Source: Mesorhizobium qingshengii | Lineage (GTDB): Bacteria; Pseudomonadota; Alphaproteobacteria; Rhizobiales; Rhizobiaceae | Length of the DNA: 64,000 bases | Assembly: GCF_027563465.1 (NCBI RefSeq) | Contig: NZ_JAPFQA010000009.1 | Span: forward strand, 1 to 64,000 | Reading direction: 5' to 3' | Shown here: one piece after another, positions 32,301 through 41,708 of the stretch | Layout: each line of letters begins with the position of its first letter | How positions within the stretch are numbered: the first letter of the stretch is position 1 | Program-made: the position numbers and the translations under genes | The notes under the pieces: generated by a model | What the model saw: the letters and a program-made list of their open reading frames with translations, nothing else | The model's database searches: none | Told to the model about the DNA's origin: nothing

Positions 32301-32472
32301 CCGTGTCCAGCCACATGGTGAGTTGGGTTCTGGTAGCACCACCGGTGATAACGTTTCGTTAATCACCTTGCACGGAGAAGCCCGCCAGGCAGGGGCTTTC
32401 GGCCGTCGATTGTGCTCGCTTAATCAAGGGTTCACCGCGCTTTGCTACCGGCTACACCACAGGATAGGTGAG

Positions 32473-33642
32473 ATGCATCTGCTGTTCGCCACATCGATCG
32501 TGCCCGACGGCGCACTCGCCTCGGGCTACGAGATCGCCAATGCTGCGATCATAGCCGCCTTGCGGCGCGCCGGCGCGCGCGTCACCGTCATCGGTTTCAC
32601 CTGGCCGGGGAAAGCCGCGGCCGATCCCGAAAACACCGTGGTTCTGGGTGCCATCGACGTGCGCACGGAAAATGCGTCCGCACGGCAAAAGCTTGCCTGG
32701 GTCGGCAAGGCGTTGCTTTCGGGCCTCACTTTCGCGTCGGTCAAGCTGCGCGCGGTGTCCGACAGCGATGTTCTCGCCGCCATCGAACGCGCCGGTCCCT
32801 TCGACGGCTACGTGTTGAACTCCGTGCAGTTCGCCGGCGCCTTCGAAAAGCTGTTCGGTGACCGGCCTTCGATCTTCGTCGCCCACAATGTCGAGCATCT
32901 TTCGGCGCGGGAGAACGCCGCCGCCGCCAGCTTTTTCCAGCGTCTGCTGTTTCGCCGCGAGGCGAGACTGCTCGAGACCATGGAAGAGCGGCTCTGCCGC
33001 CGCGCGCGCTTCGTCTTCACGCTGGCCGAGGAAGATCGCGCGGCACTCGGTGTCGCCTCCAACGATCGCTCGGCGGTGCTGCCATTGGTTACCGGCGCCA
33101 AAGCGCCAGCGCATGAAGGCGTGCGCCATATCGACTGCGACGCAGCCCTGATCGGCACCTGGACCTGGCAGCCGAACCGCATCGGCCTCGACTGGTTCCT
33201 GGGCAGGGTGGTGCCGCATCTGCGGCCCGGTTTCCGCATCCGCATCGCCGGGCGGATGCCATCGGGCGTCACCTCCACGCATCCGGGTGTCGAATTTGTC
33301 GGCCGCGTGCCGGATGCAAGGGCCTTCGTGCGCAGCGCCGCCGTCATCCCGCTGATCAGCACCGCCGGCAGCGGCGTCCAGTTGAAGACCATCGAGACCT
33401 TCGAGCTGGGCCTGCCTTCCGTCGCCACCAGCCGCTCGCTGCGCGGCATCGACCACCGCCCGGCCAATTGCGTCGTCACCGACGATCCGGTCGACTTTGC
33501 CAAAGCGCTGGAGGCGGCGGCGGCCGACGTTCGCGACGTTGACGGCAGCGCGTTCCACCGCCGGCAGGTCAAGGCGCTCGACGCCGCCATCCGGCTCGGT
33601 CTCGAAAAGCTTGTGCCCGCCAGGCAGGAGGCGTTCGCATGA
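32473..33642 (+). CDS. GT4-like glycosyltransferase
   Basis: A 389-residue GT-B type glycosyltransferase. The N-terminal half contains SIVPDGALASGYEIANAAII and VAHNVEHLSARENAAAASFF. The C-terminal half has the nucleotide-sugar region VGRVPDARAFVRSAAVIPLI, then AGSGVQLKTIETFELGLPSV with the acidic E of the ExxxxxG motif. The ATG at 32473 is preceded by AGGTGAG. The stop overlaps the next ATG (ATGA), so it is coupled with the WecG-like gene. It should add one sugar in polysaccharide repeat assembly. Confidence 0.84.
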   Translation: MHLLFATSIVPDGALASGYEIANAAIIAALRRAGARVTVIGFTWPGKAAADPENTVVLGAIDVRTENASARQKLAWVGKALLSGLTFASVKLRAVSDSDVLAAIERAGPFDGYVLNSVQFAGAFEKLFGDRPSIFVAHNVEHLSARENAAAASFFQRLLFRREARLLETMEERLCRRARFVFTLAEEDRAALGVASNDRSAVLPLVTGAKAPAHEGVRHIDCDAALIGTWTWQPNRIGLDWFLGRVVPHLRPGFRIRIAGRMPSGVTSTHPGVEFVGRVPDARAFVRSAAVIPLISTAGSGVQLKTIETFELGLPSVATSRSLRGIDHRPANCVVTDDPVDFAKALEAAAADVRDVDGSAFHRRQVKALDAAIRLGLEKLVPARQEAFA

Positions 33643-34427
33643 ACATGCATGCCGCCCGCGCCGCGTCCGGTCTCGATACGCTGAGGACGATTCTCGGCAT
33701 CCCGGTGCTCGCCATCCGTTGGGACGATGCGATCGCCTTGCTGAACCGCCTGATTGCCGAGCGGCGCTTCACCAAGGTCAGTTTCCTCAACGCCCACAAT
33801 GCCAACCTCGCCTACACCGATCCGGTCTTTGCCGAGGCGCTCGACGATTTTCTCATCCTGCCGGATGGCATCGGCGTCGATCTCGCCGCGAAGCTGCTCT
33901 ATGGCGCGCCGTTTCCGGACAACCTCAACGGCACCGATTTCGTGCCGGCCTTCCTGCAGGCCTCGACAAAGCCGCTGACCGTCGGGCTGCTCGGTGCGAC
34001 GCGCCTCAACGCCGAAGCGGCGTCCAGGAAACTGGCGGCGATTGCCGTGCAGCACAATTTCGTGGTCATTCATGATGGCTATTTTTCGGCTGCCGAGGAG
34101 GCGGGAATAGTCGACCGGATCGAAGAATTGCGGCCGGATGTGCTGCTCGTCGCCATGGGTGTACCGCGCCAGGAATTGTGGATCGCGCGCCACATCGATG
34201 CACGCCATTGCACGCTGCCGATCGCGGTCGGCGCATTGCTCGATTTCCTGAGCGGCGCCGTGCCACGGGCGCCCTTGTGGATGCGCCGGCTGCGCCTCGA
34301 ATGGCTGTTTCGGTTGGCTGTCGAACCGGGCCGCCTGTGGCGCCGCTACATGGTCGGCAATCCCTTGTTCCTGTGGCGCGTTGCCAGGCAGAAATTCTCG
34401 CGTGCGCCTGCCGGAGATGCCGAGTGA
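33639..34427 (+). CDS. WecG/TagA/CpsF-family glycosyltransferase
   Basis: A 262-residue glycosyltransferase of the WecG/TagA/CpsF family. The signature is seen in SFLNAHNANLAYTDPVFAEAL, LPDGIGVDLAAKLL, LNGTDFVPAF and the G-V-P-R-Q-E-L-W-I box with PIAVGALLDFLSGAVPRAP. Such enzymes add an amino-sugar or uronic-type residue to lipid carriers. It begins at an ATGA overlap with the GT4-like gene and its stop overlaps the GTG of the following gene, so the three form one coupled unit. Confidence 0.88.
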   Translation: MNMHAARAASGLDTLRTILGIPVLAIRWDDAIALLNRLIAERRFTKVSFLNAHNANLAYTDPVFAEALDDFLILPDGIGVDLAAKLLYGAPFPDNLNGTDFVPAFLQASTKPLTVGLLGATRLNAEAASRKLAAIAVQHNFVVIHDGYFSAAEEAGIVDRIEELRPDVLLVAMGVPRQELWIARHIDARHCTLPIAVGALLDFLSGAVPRAPLWMRRLRLEWLFRLAVEPGRLWRRYMVGNPLFLWRVARQKFSRAPAGDAE

Positions 34428-35347
34428 ACAGCCGGTTCGTGCCAGGCGCCGCTATCGCCCCCAGCCCGCTTCGCGAGACGCCGACGGCGGCGGTGGTGAC
34501 GGCAAGCTATGCGCCGGATTTCGAGCGTTGCCGCCTGTTGTGCGAAACCCTTGACCGGCATGTTTCAGGTGCTGCGCACCATTACCTTCTGGTCGAACAT
34601 CGTGACGTGGCGCTTTTCCGTCGGCTGGAGACCAGCCGCCGCACCGTCGTCGATGAGCGCGAGCTGCTGCCGCACTGGCTGCGCGCCTTCGACGATCCGC
34701 TCAGCCTGTTCCGGCGGCGCATCTGGCTCAGCCTGAAGACCCAGCCATTGCGCGGCTGGCATGTGCAGCAGTTGCGCCGCATCGCCATCGCCGCACACGC
34801 CAGGGAGGACGTGCTGATCTTCTGTGATTCCGACGTCGCCTTCCTCAAGCCTTTCGATTGCGGCGCCTTCTGGCACGACGGCAAGGTGCGACTGTTCCGC
34901 CGCGACGGCGTGCTGGCGGACGAAGGTCATGAGCAGCACCGCATCTGGTCGCGCAACGCGGGGGCGGCACTCGGCATCGACCCGTCGCGGACATCCACCC
35001 ACGACTACATTTCGACGTTGATCGCATGGCGGCGCGACACCGTGCTGGCCGTGTGCGGCGAGATCGAGAAGGTCCATGCGCGCGGCTGGGTCGAGGTCGT
35101 CGGTTCGGCGCGCAAATTCTCCGAATGCATGATCTACGGCCGCTACGTCGACGATCTGCTGTCGGGGGCTGGCCACTTCCACGGTTCGCAAGAGTTCTGC
35201 CGCGTCCACTGGACGGGCGAAGCGCTGTCGGACGATGAATTCCGCCGCTTCATTGGTGCCATGGCGCCGGAGCAGGTGGCGATCGGCATGCAATCGTTCA
35301 TCGGCACCGATATCGGCCGCATCCGCCGCCTGATCGGGCTCGACTAA
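34424..35347 (+). CDS. Glycosyltransferase-like protein (DUF6492-type)
   Basis: A 307-residue protein with the GT-A-like core VVTASYAPDFERCRLLCETL and a DSD motif in IFCDSDVAFLKPF that probably binds the metal and nucleotide sugar. The later part (HARGWVEVVGSARKFSECMIYGRYV) fits the DUF6492 family, from memory. It starts at a GTG overlapping the previous TGA, so it is translationally coupled to the WecG-like gene. It is the last gene of this plus-strand glycosyltransferase run; a rhizobial repeat follows. Confidence 0.75.
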   Translation: MNSRFVPGAAIAPSPLRETPTAAVVTASYAPDFERCRLLCETLDRHVSGAAHHYLLVEHRDVALFRRLETSRRTVVDERELLPHWLRAFDDPLSLFRRRIWLSLKTQPLRGWHVQQLRRIAIAAHAREDVLIFCDSDVAFLKPFDCGAFWHDGKVRLFRRDGVLADEGHEQHRIWSRNAGAALGIDPSRTSTHDYISTLIAWRRDTVLAVCGEIEKVHARGWVEVVGSARKFSECMIYGRYVDDLLSGAGHFHGSQEFCRVHWTGEALSDDEFRRFIGAMAPEQVAIGMQSFIGTDIGRIRRLIGLD

Positions 35348-35349
35348 GG

Positions 35350-35398
35350 CGTGATCCCCGAAAGTGGGAACCGGTCTCGGAAAAGACCATGCTCAAAT
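35350..35398. repeat. Rhizobial dispersed intergenic repeat
   Basis: A sequence of the form GTGATCCCCGAAAGTGGGAA, then CCGGT..CGGAAAAG and CCATGCTCAAA. I recognise this as a short repeat scattered in Mesorhizobium, Brucella and related genomes; this identification is from memory. It contains a 5-bp stem GGTCT/AGACC (35373-35388). It lies between two convergent genes. Confidence 0.6.
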
Positions 35399-35406
35399 GA
35401 CGGATC

Positions 35407-36702
35407 CTAGACCGGTTTGGCCGGCTTGCGCATCGCCGAATAGGTGAGCAGCGTCGAGGCGAGATACAAAAGCAGGAACACGACGTTGAGCGACAGAACC
35501 AGGTTCGGCGTGTCGAGGATGGTCGTCAGCACATAGGTCAGCAACACCGCCTTGAGCCCGGCGAGCAGTCCCAGATTGAGCGCCCGCACCAGCGTCTGGC
35601 CGCGCGCGAACAGGAGCTCGGCCTGGTATTCGACCAGATTGCGCAAGCCCGGAACGCAGATCGCCAGGGCCACCAGCGGGGCGGCCTCGGCGACATTCTT
35701 GCCGAGCGCGTTGGGGAAGAAATGCAGCACGATGCCAAGCGTCGCCAGCGCCAGTGTCGAGACCGCGAACACGCCGCCTTCGATGCCGCTCTTCACCGCC
35801 AGCCGTGACAGCAGTTCGGGGGCGCGCATCATGCGCTGCACCAGCATCATGGAGAAGGTGCGGATTGGAATCGCCGTCAGGTCGACCAACCGCATGATGA
35901 TGGCGTAGATGCCGGCCAGATGCGGTCCGCCGATTGCCAGAACCAGAAGTTTGTCGAACTCCATCTGCAGGTAGAACAGCACCTCGGCGCCGGCGACGTA
36001 GATCGAATCGGCCAGTCGCCGCAAATAGAGCTCGACACGCAGCCGCAGCCGCTGGCGCGGATAGAAGAAACCGAAAGCGATCAGCAGCGAGGCGGCATTG
36101 GCGCCGATATAGAACCACGACCATATCCAGACGCTGTGTTGCGCCCAGAACATGAACAGCACCGCGCCAAGCGCCCGCAACGCCGTCGCCAGGATCGCCA
36201 GCAGAGCGGCACGGCCGAACTTGCCCAGACCGTTGTTGACGATCAGCGCCACCTCCACCGGTCGCCACAACAGCGCCTCGGCAAAGACGATCGCCGCAAA
36301 CACCGACAGCGGCACGGTGTCGGCGAAGAAGATCAGATAGACGCCGAACGAGGCCGCGGCCAGCAGCGGCAGCGACAGTGCGCCGAGCAGCAGGAAGCCG
36401 GCGGTGAAGGTGCCGATCAAATTGGGGCGGATGGTGGCCGTGCGATAGAGTGCCGAGATGAAACCGAAGGCGAGGATGCGCGACAGCATGACGCCGGCCG
36501 CCGAGGCGGTGGCGAACATGCCGAATTCGGAAATCGACAGCGTGTTGGCGAGAGCGATGAAATAGGCGAGTGAAAACACCAGTCGCCCGCCGGCGCCGCT
36601 GATCGCCGAGAAATAGTCGCGAAGCAGCCCCCGTCGTTCGGCCAAAAAGCTGCCGATCCGGGCGAGGGGCCGCCTTTGCGGTATGTCACTGGCCTGCGTC
36701 AT
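35407..36702 (-). CDS. Polysaccharide flippase (Wzx/MATE-like)
   Basis: A 431-residue polytopic membrane protein with 12-14 predicted segments of the polysaccharide exporter superfamily. Early signature residues are AISGAGGRLVFSLAYFIAL and ISEFGMFATASAAGVML; basic loop residues (RPVEVALIVNNGLGKFGRAAL) face the cytoplasm. It should flip the lipid-linked repeat unit to the periplasm for Wzy. The ATG at 36702 is chosen since the 44-residue extension to 36834 is not membrane-like. It diverges from the ExoP-like gene across about 200 bp, a shared control region. Confidence 0.82.
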   Translation of the reverse strand: MTQASDIPQRRPLARIGSFLAERRGLLRDYFSAISGAGGRLVFSLAYFIALANTLSISEFGMFATASAAGVMLSRILAFGFISALYRTATIRPNLIGTFTAGFLLLGALSLPLLAAASFGVYLIFFADTVPLSVFAAIVFAEALLWRPVEVALIVNNGLGKFGRAALLAILATALRALGAVLFMFWAQHSVWIWSWFYIGANAASLLIAFGFFYPRQRLRLRVELYLRRLADSIYVAGAEVLFYLQMEFDKLLVLAIGGPHLAGIYAIIMRLVDLTAIPIRTFSMMLVQRMMRAPELLSRLAVKSGIEGGVFAVSTLALATLGIVLHFFPNALGKNVAEAAPLVALAICVPGLRNLVEYQAELLFARGQTLVRALNLGLLAGLKAVLLTYVLTTILDTPNLVLSLNVVFLLLYLASTLLTYSAMRKPAKPV

Positions 36703-36903
36703 GTGTCGCGTGAAAGCATAGGCGGGAAAGCTTAACGTGCCGTTTTGGAACCTTCTGGATGTGTTGAGAAAACCATGCAACCGAAGAGGGAAAGTGCACG
36801 GTCGGCCGGGAAAAATTAACCTTTTGTTTTCCATGCCTGTTTAGCGTGGCTTAACGAATGGCCAACCGCCGTTCGAGGCCGCCAAGGGTAAAGCTCCAGA
36901 ACA

Positions 36904-39510
36904 ATGGTCGACAGGGAAAACCGCGAGGACTGGAAGCGCGAGCGATCGCTGCTCGCACTTGGTCAGGCTGTGCGCGGCGAGGACGATTCCGAGCCTTCCC
37001 TTGTCTCGATAGGGGACCGGGCAAACTCGTCATGGCGCGAGGATGCCGCCACGCGCCATCGTCTTGCCCGTTCACGGCGCGAGGCGCGCACGAACCCGAT
37101 ACCGTCTGCCGCCGCCGGAGCAGAGCGGTTCCAGCCAGGCGAGCAACTGGCCGCGACCGCGCAAGGCGACGCCTGGCGCTCGCGGGAGGGGGCCGGTGCT
37201 GGCGATTTGCCGCCAGCCGCGCCGCGCGCAAGGACGGCCCCCGAAGAGCTTCCCGGCATCGGTCGCCCTCATGACGCGCCCGGGTCTCGCTATGCGGACG
37301 AAGCCGATGCATCCGTCGGCGATGGCGCGGACAGCCAGCAATGGAAGCCGCTGATCGATCCGATGCAGGTGGTTCGCGGCGTCGCCAGGTCGAAGCTGCT
37401 GATCATCACCACGACGATATTGGGCGCCGGGCTCGGCGTCGCCATCGCGCTGTCGACACCGAAGAAATACGAAGCCACCACCGAGCTGATCATCGAGCCG
37501 GGCGACCTGAAGCTTTCCGATCGCGATCTCACCCAATCGGTGGGTCAGCCCGATGCCGCTTTGGCTGTCGTCGAAACCCGGATCAAGATGCTTACGTCCG
37601 GCAATGTTCTCAACAAGGTCGTCGACAAGCTCAATCTCGTCAACGATCCCGAGTTCAACGGCCAGGGTTCCGGCGGCCTCGGCGTCATGTCACTCATCCG
37701 CTCGATACTGTCGCGCCATGATGGGCCGGGCGGCGTCGATCAAGTCCGCCGCCAGGCGCTGGCGGTTGGCAATCTGGCCGAGAGCCTGTCGGTCGAGCGC
37801 ACCGGCAAGACCTTTGTCATCTCCGTCAGCGCCACCACCCAGAATGGCGAGAAGTCGGCTCTCATCGCCAATACGACCACGGCTGTCTTCCAGCAGGAGA
37901 CTGGTCAGTACCAGTCCGACATGGCCGGCCGCGCGACGGGCGAACTGACGTCCAAGCTCGACGAATTGCGCAAGGGTGTCGAGGCGGCCGAGCGCAAGGT
38001 CGAGGATTTCAGGGCCACGCATGACCTTGTCGACGCGCAAGGCCATTTGATCAGTGACGACCAGATGCTGAAGCTTAGCGAGCAGCTTTCCGTCGCCCGC
38101 GCCCGCACGCTGGAACTCAATGCGCGGGCAGCGTCGGCGCGTTCGATAGACGTCAATTCGGTTCTCACCGGCACCTTGCCGGAAGAGATCAACTCCAACA
38201 CCATGAGCGACCTGCGCTCGCAATATGCGGCGCTGAAGCAGGAGGCCGACCGCGCCGCGATTCGGCTCGGGCCGCGTCATCCCGAACTCCAGGCTCTCGA
38301 CGCCCAGCTCGCCGGCGCGCGCGAGCGCATCGCCGCCGAACTGCGCCGCATCGCCTCTTCGCTGCAGGTCGACCTGAAGCGCGCGGTTCAGCTCGAACAG
38401 GACCTCGCTTCTCGGCTGGCGCAGGCGAAGGTCCAAAGCGGCGACGTCAACAGCGACCTGGTTACTTTGCGCGAACTGGAGCGCGATGCCACCGCCAAGC
38501 GTTCCGTCTACGAACAATATCTTCTGCGCGCCAAGGAGACTGGCGAACAGAAGGACATCAACACCGCCAACATCAATGTGATCTCCCCCGCCCAACCCCC
38601 ACTCGAACCAAACGGGCCGTCGCGAGCCTTGGTCGCGTTGGCCGGCCTGCTGCTGGGCTTTGCCTCCGGTGTCGGCCTTGGTGCCATGCGCGGTGCCTAT
38701 GAGAGCCTGCGCGAGACCGCAACGTCGCGGCCGCGCCGCACCCCCAGGATGGGCGACCGCCGCACACCTTACGAAGACAAGGCGCATCAGGCCGCACCCC
38801 CGCCGGCGCCGCAGCCACCAGCACCCCCACCATCCGCACCGCAACCGCCTGCGCCGCCACCGCCCGCGGCGCCACCGCCTGTTGATCAGGCTGAGACCGC
38901 GCCAACCGAAGGTCCCGGTCGCATTGGTGCGTTGCTGTCGAAGGTGCGCAAGGCCTTGTCCCGCAAACCGTCCTCGGAGGAGTTTGTCGATACCGGCGAG
39001 TGGGTCTTGCCCCCCGCCGAAAACGGCAAACCCACCGAAGATCCGGGGTACCCCGTCTATTCCCAGCCGGCGCCTGCCTTTGCCCCTCGGCAGCCAGGTT
39101 CGGCAGGCTATCCGCCGTCGCCTTTCCAGCATGGCGCCCAGCTCCCCTATCCGCAGCAGCGGCCGCACTCGGCCCCGTATCCCTATGCGCAGCCGATGGG
39201 CTACCCGCAGGCGCAGCAGCCCTGGCAGCCGCAGACGCAGCCGCCGGCTGGCTACCCCTATGCGCGGGCGATGGCGCCCTATGCCGGGCAGATGCTTTAT
39301 CCACCTCAGTCCGCCGCCGTGCCCTATCCCCAGCCGCCCGCCTCGCCGCAGCAGGCCGCGCAGCCTCATGCGCCATCGGCGGAGGCACCGCACTCCCCGG
39401 AGGACGTCGAGCAGCAGGCTCCGATCGAGGAAATCCGCGCCAGCCTGCGCGAATTCCGCGAAGCGGTCCGCGAACTCACCGAAAGCCGTGCTCGCCGGCG
39501 CTATTTCTGA
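36904..39510 (+). CDS. ExoP/GumC-like polysaccharide chain-length protein with Pro-rich tail
   Basis: An 868-residue Wzz-type inner-membrane protein. An unusual 145-residue polar N-terminal extension precedes the first TM (about 164-185). The periplasmic coiled coil runs to the second TM near 574-596 (ALVALAGLLLGFASGVGLGAM), and the Wzz motif LVALAGLLLG is normal. There is no Walker A/B or tyrosine-kinase domain after TM2. Instead about 200 residues are rich in Pro, Gln, Ala and Tyr (PPAPQPPAPPPSAPQPPA, YPYAQPMGYPQAQQ) and end in a helical segment (EEIRASLREFREAVRELTESR). It should control polysaccharide chain length and export. The tail may bind partners or be Tyr-phosphorylated by a separate kinase; that is inference. 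Confidence 0.85.
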   Translation: MVDRENREDWKRERSLLALGQAVRGEDDSEPSLVSIGDRANSSWREDAATRHRLARSRREARTNPIPSAAAGAERFQPGEQLAATAQGDAWRSREGAGAGDLPPAAPRARTAPEELPGIGRPHDAPGSRYADEADASVGDGADSQQWKPLIDPMQVVRGVARSKLLIITTTILGAGLGVAIALSTPKKYEATTELIIEPGDLKLSDRDLTQSVGQPDAALAVVETRIKMLTSGNVLNKVVDKLNLVNDPEFNGQGSGGLGVMSLIRSILSRHDGPGGVDQVRRQALAVGNLAESLSVERTGKTFVISVSATTQNGEKSALIANTTTAVFQQETGQYQSDMAGRATGELTSKLDELRKGVEAAERKVEDFRATHDLVDAQGHLISDDQMLKLSEQLSVARARTLELNARAASARSIDVNSVLTGTLPEEINSNTMSDLRSQYAALKQEADRAAIRLGPRHPELQALDAQLAGARERIAAELRRIASSLQVDLKRAVQLEQDLASRLAQAKVQSGDVNSDLVTLRELERDATAKRSVYEQYLLRAKETGEQKDINTANINVISPAQPPLEPNGPSRALVALAGLLLGFASGVGLGAMRGAYESLRETATSRPRRTPRMGDRRTPYEDKAHQAAPPPAPQPPAPPPSAPQPPAPPPPAAPPPVDQAETAPTEGPGRIGALLSKVRKALSRKPSSEEFVDTGEWVLPPAENGKPTEDPGYPVYSQPAPAFAPRQPGSAGYPPSPFQHGAQLPYPQQRPHSAPYPYAQPMGYPQAQQPWQPQTQPPAGYPYARAMAPYAGQMLYPPQSAAVPYPQPPASPQQAAQPHAPSAEAPHSPEDVEQQAPIEEIRASLREFREAVRELTESRARRRYF

Positions 39511-39670
39511 ACATCGAATAAAAGTCGCCGGTTTCGAGTTAACGGCATGGGACGGCGCTTTGACGAGATTGCCCGGCCGAATTTTCGTGAAAATGCCGCG
39601 CTGGGAAAGATCCGGAGCGCGCCGCTTCCAGAAGCGACGCGCTTGGGCATTGTGGTGTTGAAGGTGGTTC

Positions 39671-40570
39671 ATGGCTGAAGTGATTGACGGAAAAAGCGTC
39701 GCCGAAGACGTGGTGCGGACGGTCAAGACCCTGACGGCCGAACTCGTTGCCAAAGGCAGGGCCAAGCCCGGTCTTGCCGTGGTCATCGTCGGCGAGGATC
39801 CGGCGAGCCAGGTCTATGTCGCTTCCAAGTCCCGCACCGCCAAGGAATGCGGCTTTCACTCGCTCCAGCACACGCTGCCGGCCGAGACCTCCCAAGCAGC
39901 GTTGCTGAAGATCATCGGCGAGCTCAACGCAGATCCGGCCATCAACGGCATCCTGGTGCAGCTTCCGCTGCCTGCCCATATCGATGCCGGCAAGATCATC
40001 CAGGCCATCGCGCCCGAGAAGGATGTCGATGGCTTCCACTTCATCAATGTCGGCAAGCTCGGCACCGGCGAACTCGACACCGCCTTCGTTCCCTGCACGC
40101 CGGCCGGCTCGATGCTCTTGATCGAGCGCGTGCGCGGCAAGGACCTGTCCGGCCTCAATGCGGTCGTCGTCGGCCGTTCCAACATCGTCGGCAAGCCGAT
40201 GGCCAATCTTCTGCTCGCCGCCAACTGCACCGTCACCATCGCCCACAGCCGCACCAGGGATCTGCCCGCGCTTGCCCGCACCGCCGATATTCTTGTCGCC
40301 GCCGTCGGCCGGCCGGAGATGATCAGGGGGGATTGGGTCAAGCCAGGCGCCACCGTCATCGATGTCGGCATCAACCGCATTCCGGCACCGGAGAAGGGCG
40401 AGGGCAAGTCCCGCCTCGTCGGCGATGTCGCCTATGCCGAAGCGGCCAAGGCGGCCGGCGCTATCACGCCAGTGCCCGGCGGCGTCGGGCCGATGACCAT
40501 TGCCATGCTGATGGCCAATACGTTAGCCTCGGCCTACCTTGCGGCCGGATTGAAACGGCCCTCCTTCTGA
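39671..40570 (+). CDS. folD: Bifunctional methylene-THF dehydrogenase/cyclohydrolase
   Basis: A 299-residue FolD that interconverts methylene-, methenyl- and formyl-tetrahydrofolate. The catalytic Lys53 lies in YVASKSRTAKECG, followed by GILVQLPLPAHID, the NAD(P)-binding GRSNIVGKPMANLLLAANCTV and the closing PVPGGVGPMTIAML. Length and all motifs match. It is a single-copy-type housekeeping gene on the plus strand, 160 bp after the ExoP-like gene, with the AraC gene 58 bp downstream. Confidence 0.95.
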   Translation: MAEVIDGKSVAEDVVRTVKTLTAELVAKGRAKPGLAVVIVGEDPASQVYVASKSRTAKECGFHSLQHTLPAETSQAALLKIIGELNADPAINGILVQLPLPAHIDAGKIIQAIAPEKDVDGFHFINVGKLGTGELDTAFVPCTPAGSMLLIERVRGKDLSGLNAVVVGRSNIVGKPMANLLLAANCTVTIAHSRTRDLPALARTADILVAAVGRPEMIRGDWVKPGATVIDVGINRIPAPEKGEGKSRLVGDVAYAEAAKAAGAITPVPGGVGPMTIAMLMANTLASAYLAAGLKRPSF

Positions 40571-40628
40571 CCTCCTTCTGAGAGCGCCAGCTTTGCCGAA
40601 CCCTCCTGTTCCTGTAGAACGGCCGGTC

Positions 40629-41591
40629 ATGAATGATCCCGTTCAAGGCGGCCGGCAGTTCGCTTTCCTGCTGGTCGACAAGTTCTCGATGTTCTCCCTG
40701 GCCGCCGCGATCGACACGTTCCGGTCGGCAAACCGGCTGCTCGGCCGCGACTTCTACGGCTGGACCACGGTGTCGGCCGACGGCGATCCGGTGATGGCCT
40801 CCAACGGCCTGCCGCTCAAGATCGACTACGCTGTCGCCGACCTGCCGCCGGTCGACATCCTTTTCGTTTCGGTCGGCCTGACGACGGAGTTTCCCGGCAA
40901 GAGCAAGGTGCTGGCGGCGCTGCGCAGCTGGGGCCGGCGCGGCAATGCGCTGGGTGCGCTTTCGGTCGGATCCTACCTGCTGGCCGAGGCCGGCCAGCTC
41001 GAAGGTTATCGCTGCACCATCCATTGGGAGAACCGCGCCGGCTTCGTCGAGCGCTTTCCCGACATCAACTGCACAGGCAACGTTTTCGAGATCGACCGCA
41101 AGCGCTACACCTGCGCCGGTGGCACCACCTCGATCGACCTGATGCTGGAGATCGTGCGTGGCGATTTCGGTTCCAACCTCGCCAATGGTGTCGCCAACCA
41201 GTTCCAGCACGAACGCATCCGCTCGGCCGGAGACCGCCAGCGCGTCGGCCCGGAACGCGACCTGACCGGCAAGTCGGAGAAGCTCAGGCGCATCGTCGAA
41301 CTGATGGCCGACCACCTCGACGAGCCGCTATCGGCGGTGCAACTCGCCAAATCCGCCGGCCTGTCCGTGCGCCAGGTCGAGCGCCTGTTCCTGCGCCATC
41401 TCAGCGTCACGCCCGGCCGCTACTACATGCGGCTGAGGCTGGAGCGTGCGCGCGAATTGCTGCGCCAGACCAACATGCCGATCCTCGACGTGGCGATCGC
41501 GACGGGCTTCACCTCGCATTCCTATTTTGCCCAGAGCTACCGGCTGCAGTTCGGCCGGCCGCCTTCCGAAGAGCGCCGCACGACTTATTGA
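40629..41591 (+). CDS. GlxA-type AraC-family transcriptional regulator
   Basis: A 320-residue regulator. The N-terminal DJ-1/PfpI-like (GATase1) domain (about residues 8-185) lacks a clear catalytic Cys site in its GALSVGSYLLAEAGQLEGYRCT loop, so it likely senses a ligand. The C-terminal AraC helix-turn-helix (about 220-315) reads LSAVQLAKSAGLSVRQVERLF and VAIATGFTSHSYFAQSYRLQFG. Relatives control choline, carnitine, glycine-betaine or amino-acid genes, but this one has no diagnostic neighbour. The ATG at 40629 is preferred to a TTG at 40593, which would add 12 Pro-rich residues. Confidence 0.87.
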   Translation: MNDPVQGGRQFAFLLVDKFSMFSLAAAIDTFRSANRLLGRDFYGWTTVSADGDPVMASNGLPLKIDYAVADLPPVDILFVSVGLTTEFPGKSKVLAALRSWGRRGNALGALSVGSYLLAEAGQLEGYRCTIHWENRAGFVERFPDINCTGNVFEIDRKRYTCAGGTTSIDLMLEIVRGDFGSNLANGVANQFQHERIRSAGDRQRVGPERDLTGKSEKLRRIVELMADHLDEPLSAVQLAKSAGLSVRQVERLFLRHLSVTPGRYYMRLRLERARELLRQTNMPILDVAIATGFTSHSYFAQSYRLQFGRPPSEERRTTY

Positions 41592-41708
41592 ATTGGGTTT
41601 TCGCCCGCCGCTGATGCCTGTCCTCCCTGCTCCTTGTCCCGGCTTGTGTCCTGACGCGGCGTCAAATAGCTTGCCTCGCTGAACCAGGGGCGGACTCAGG
41701 AGATTGCG

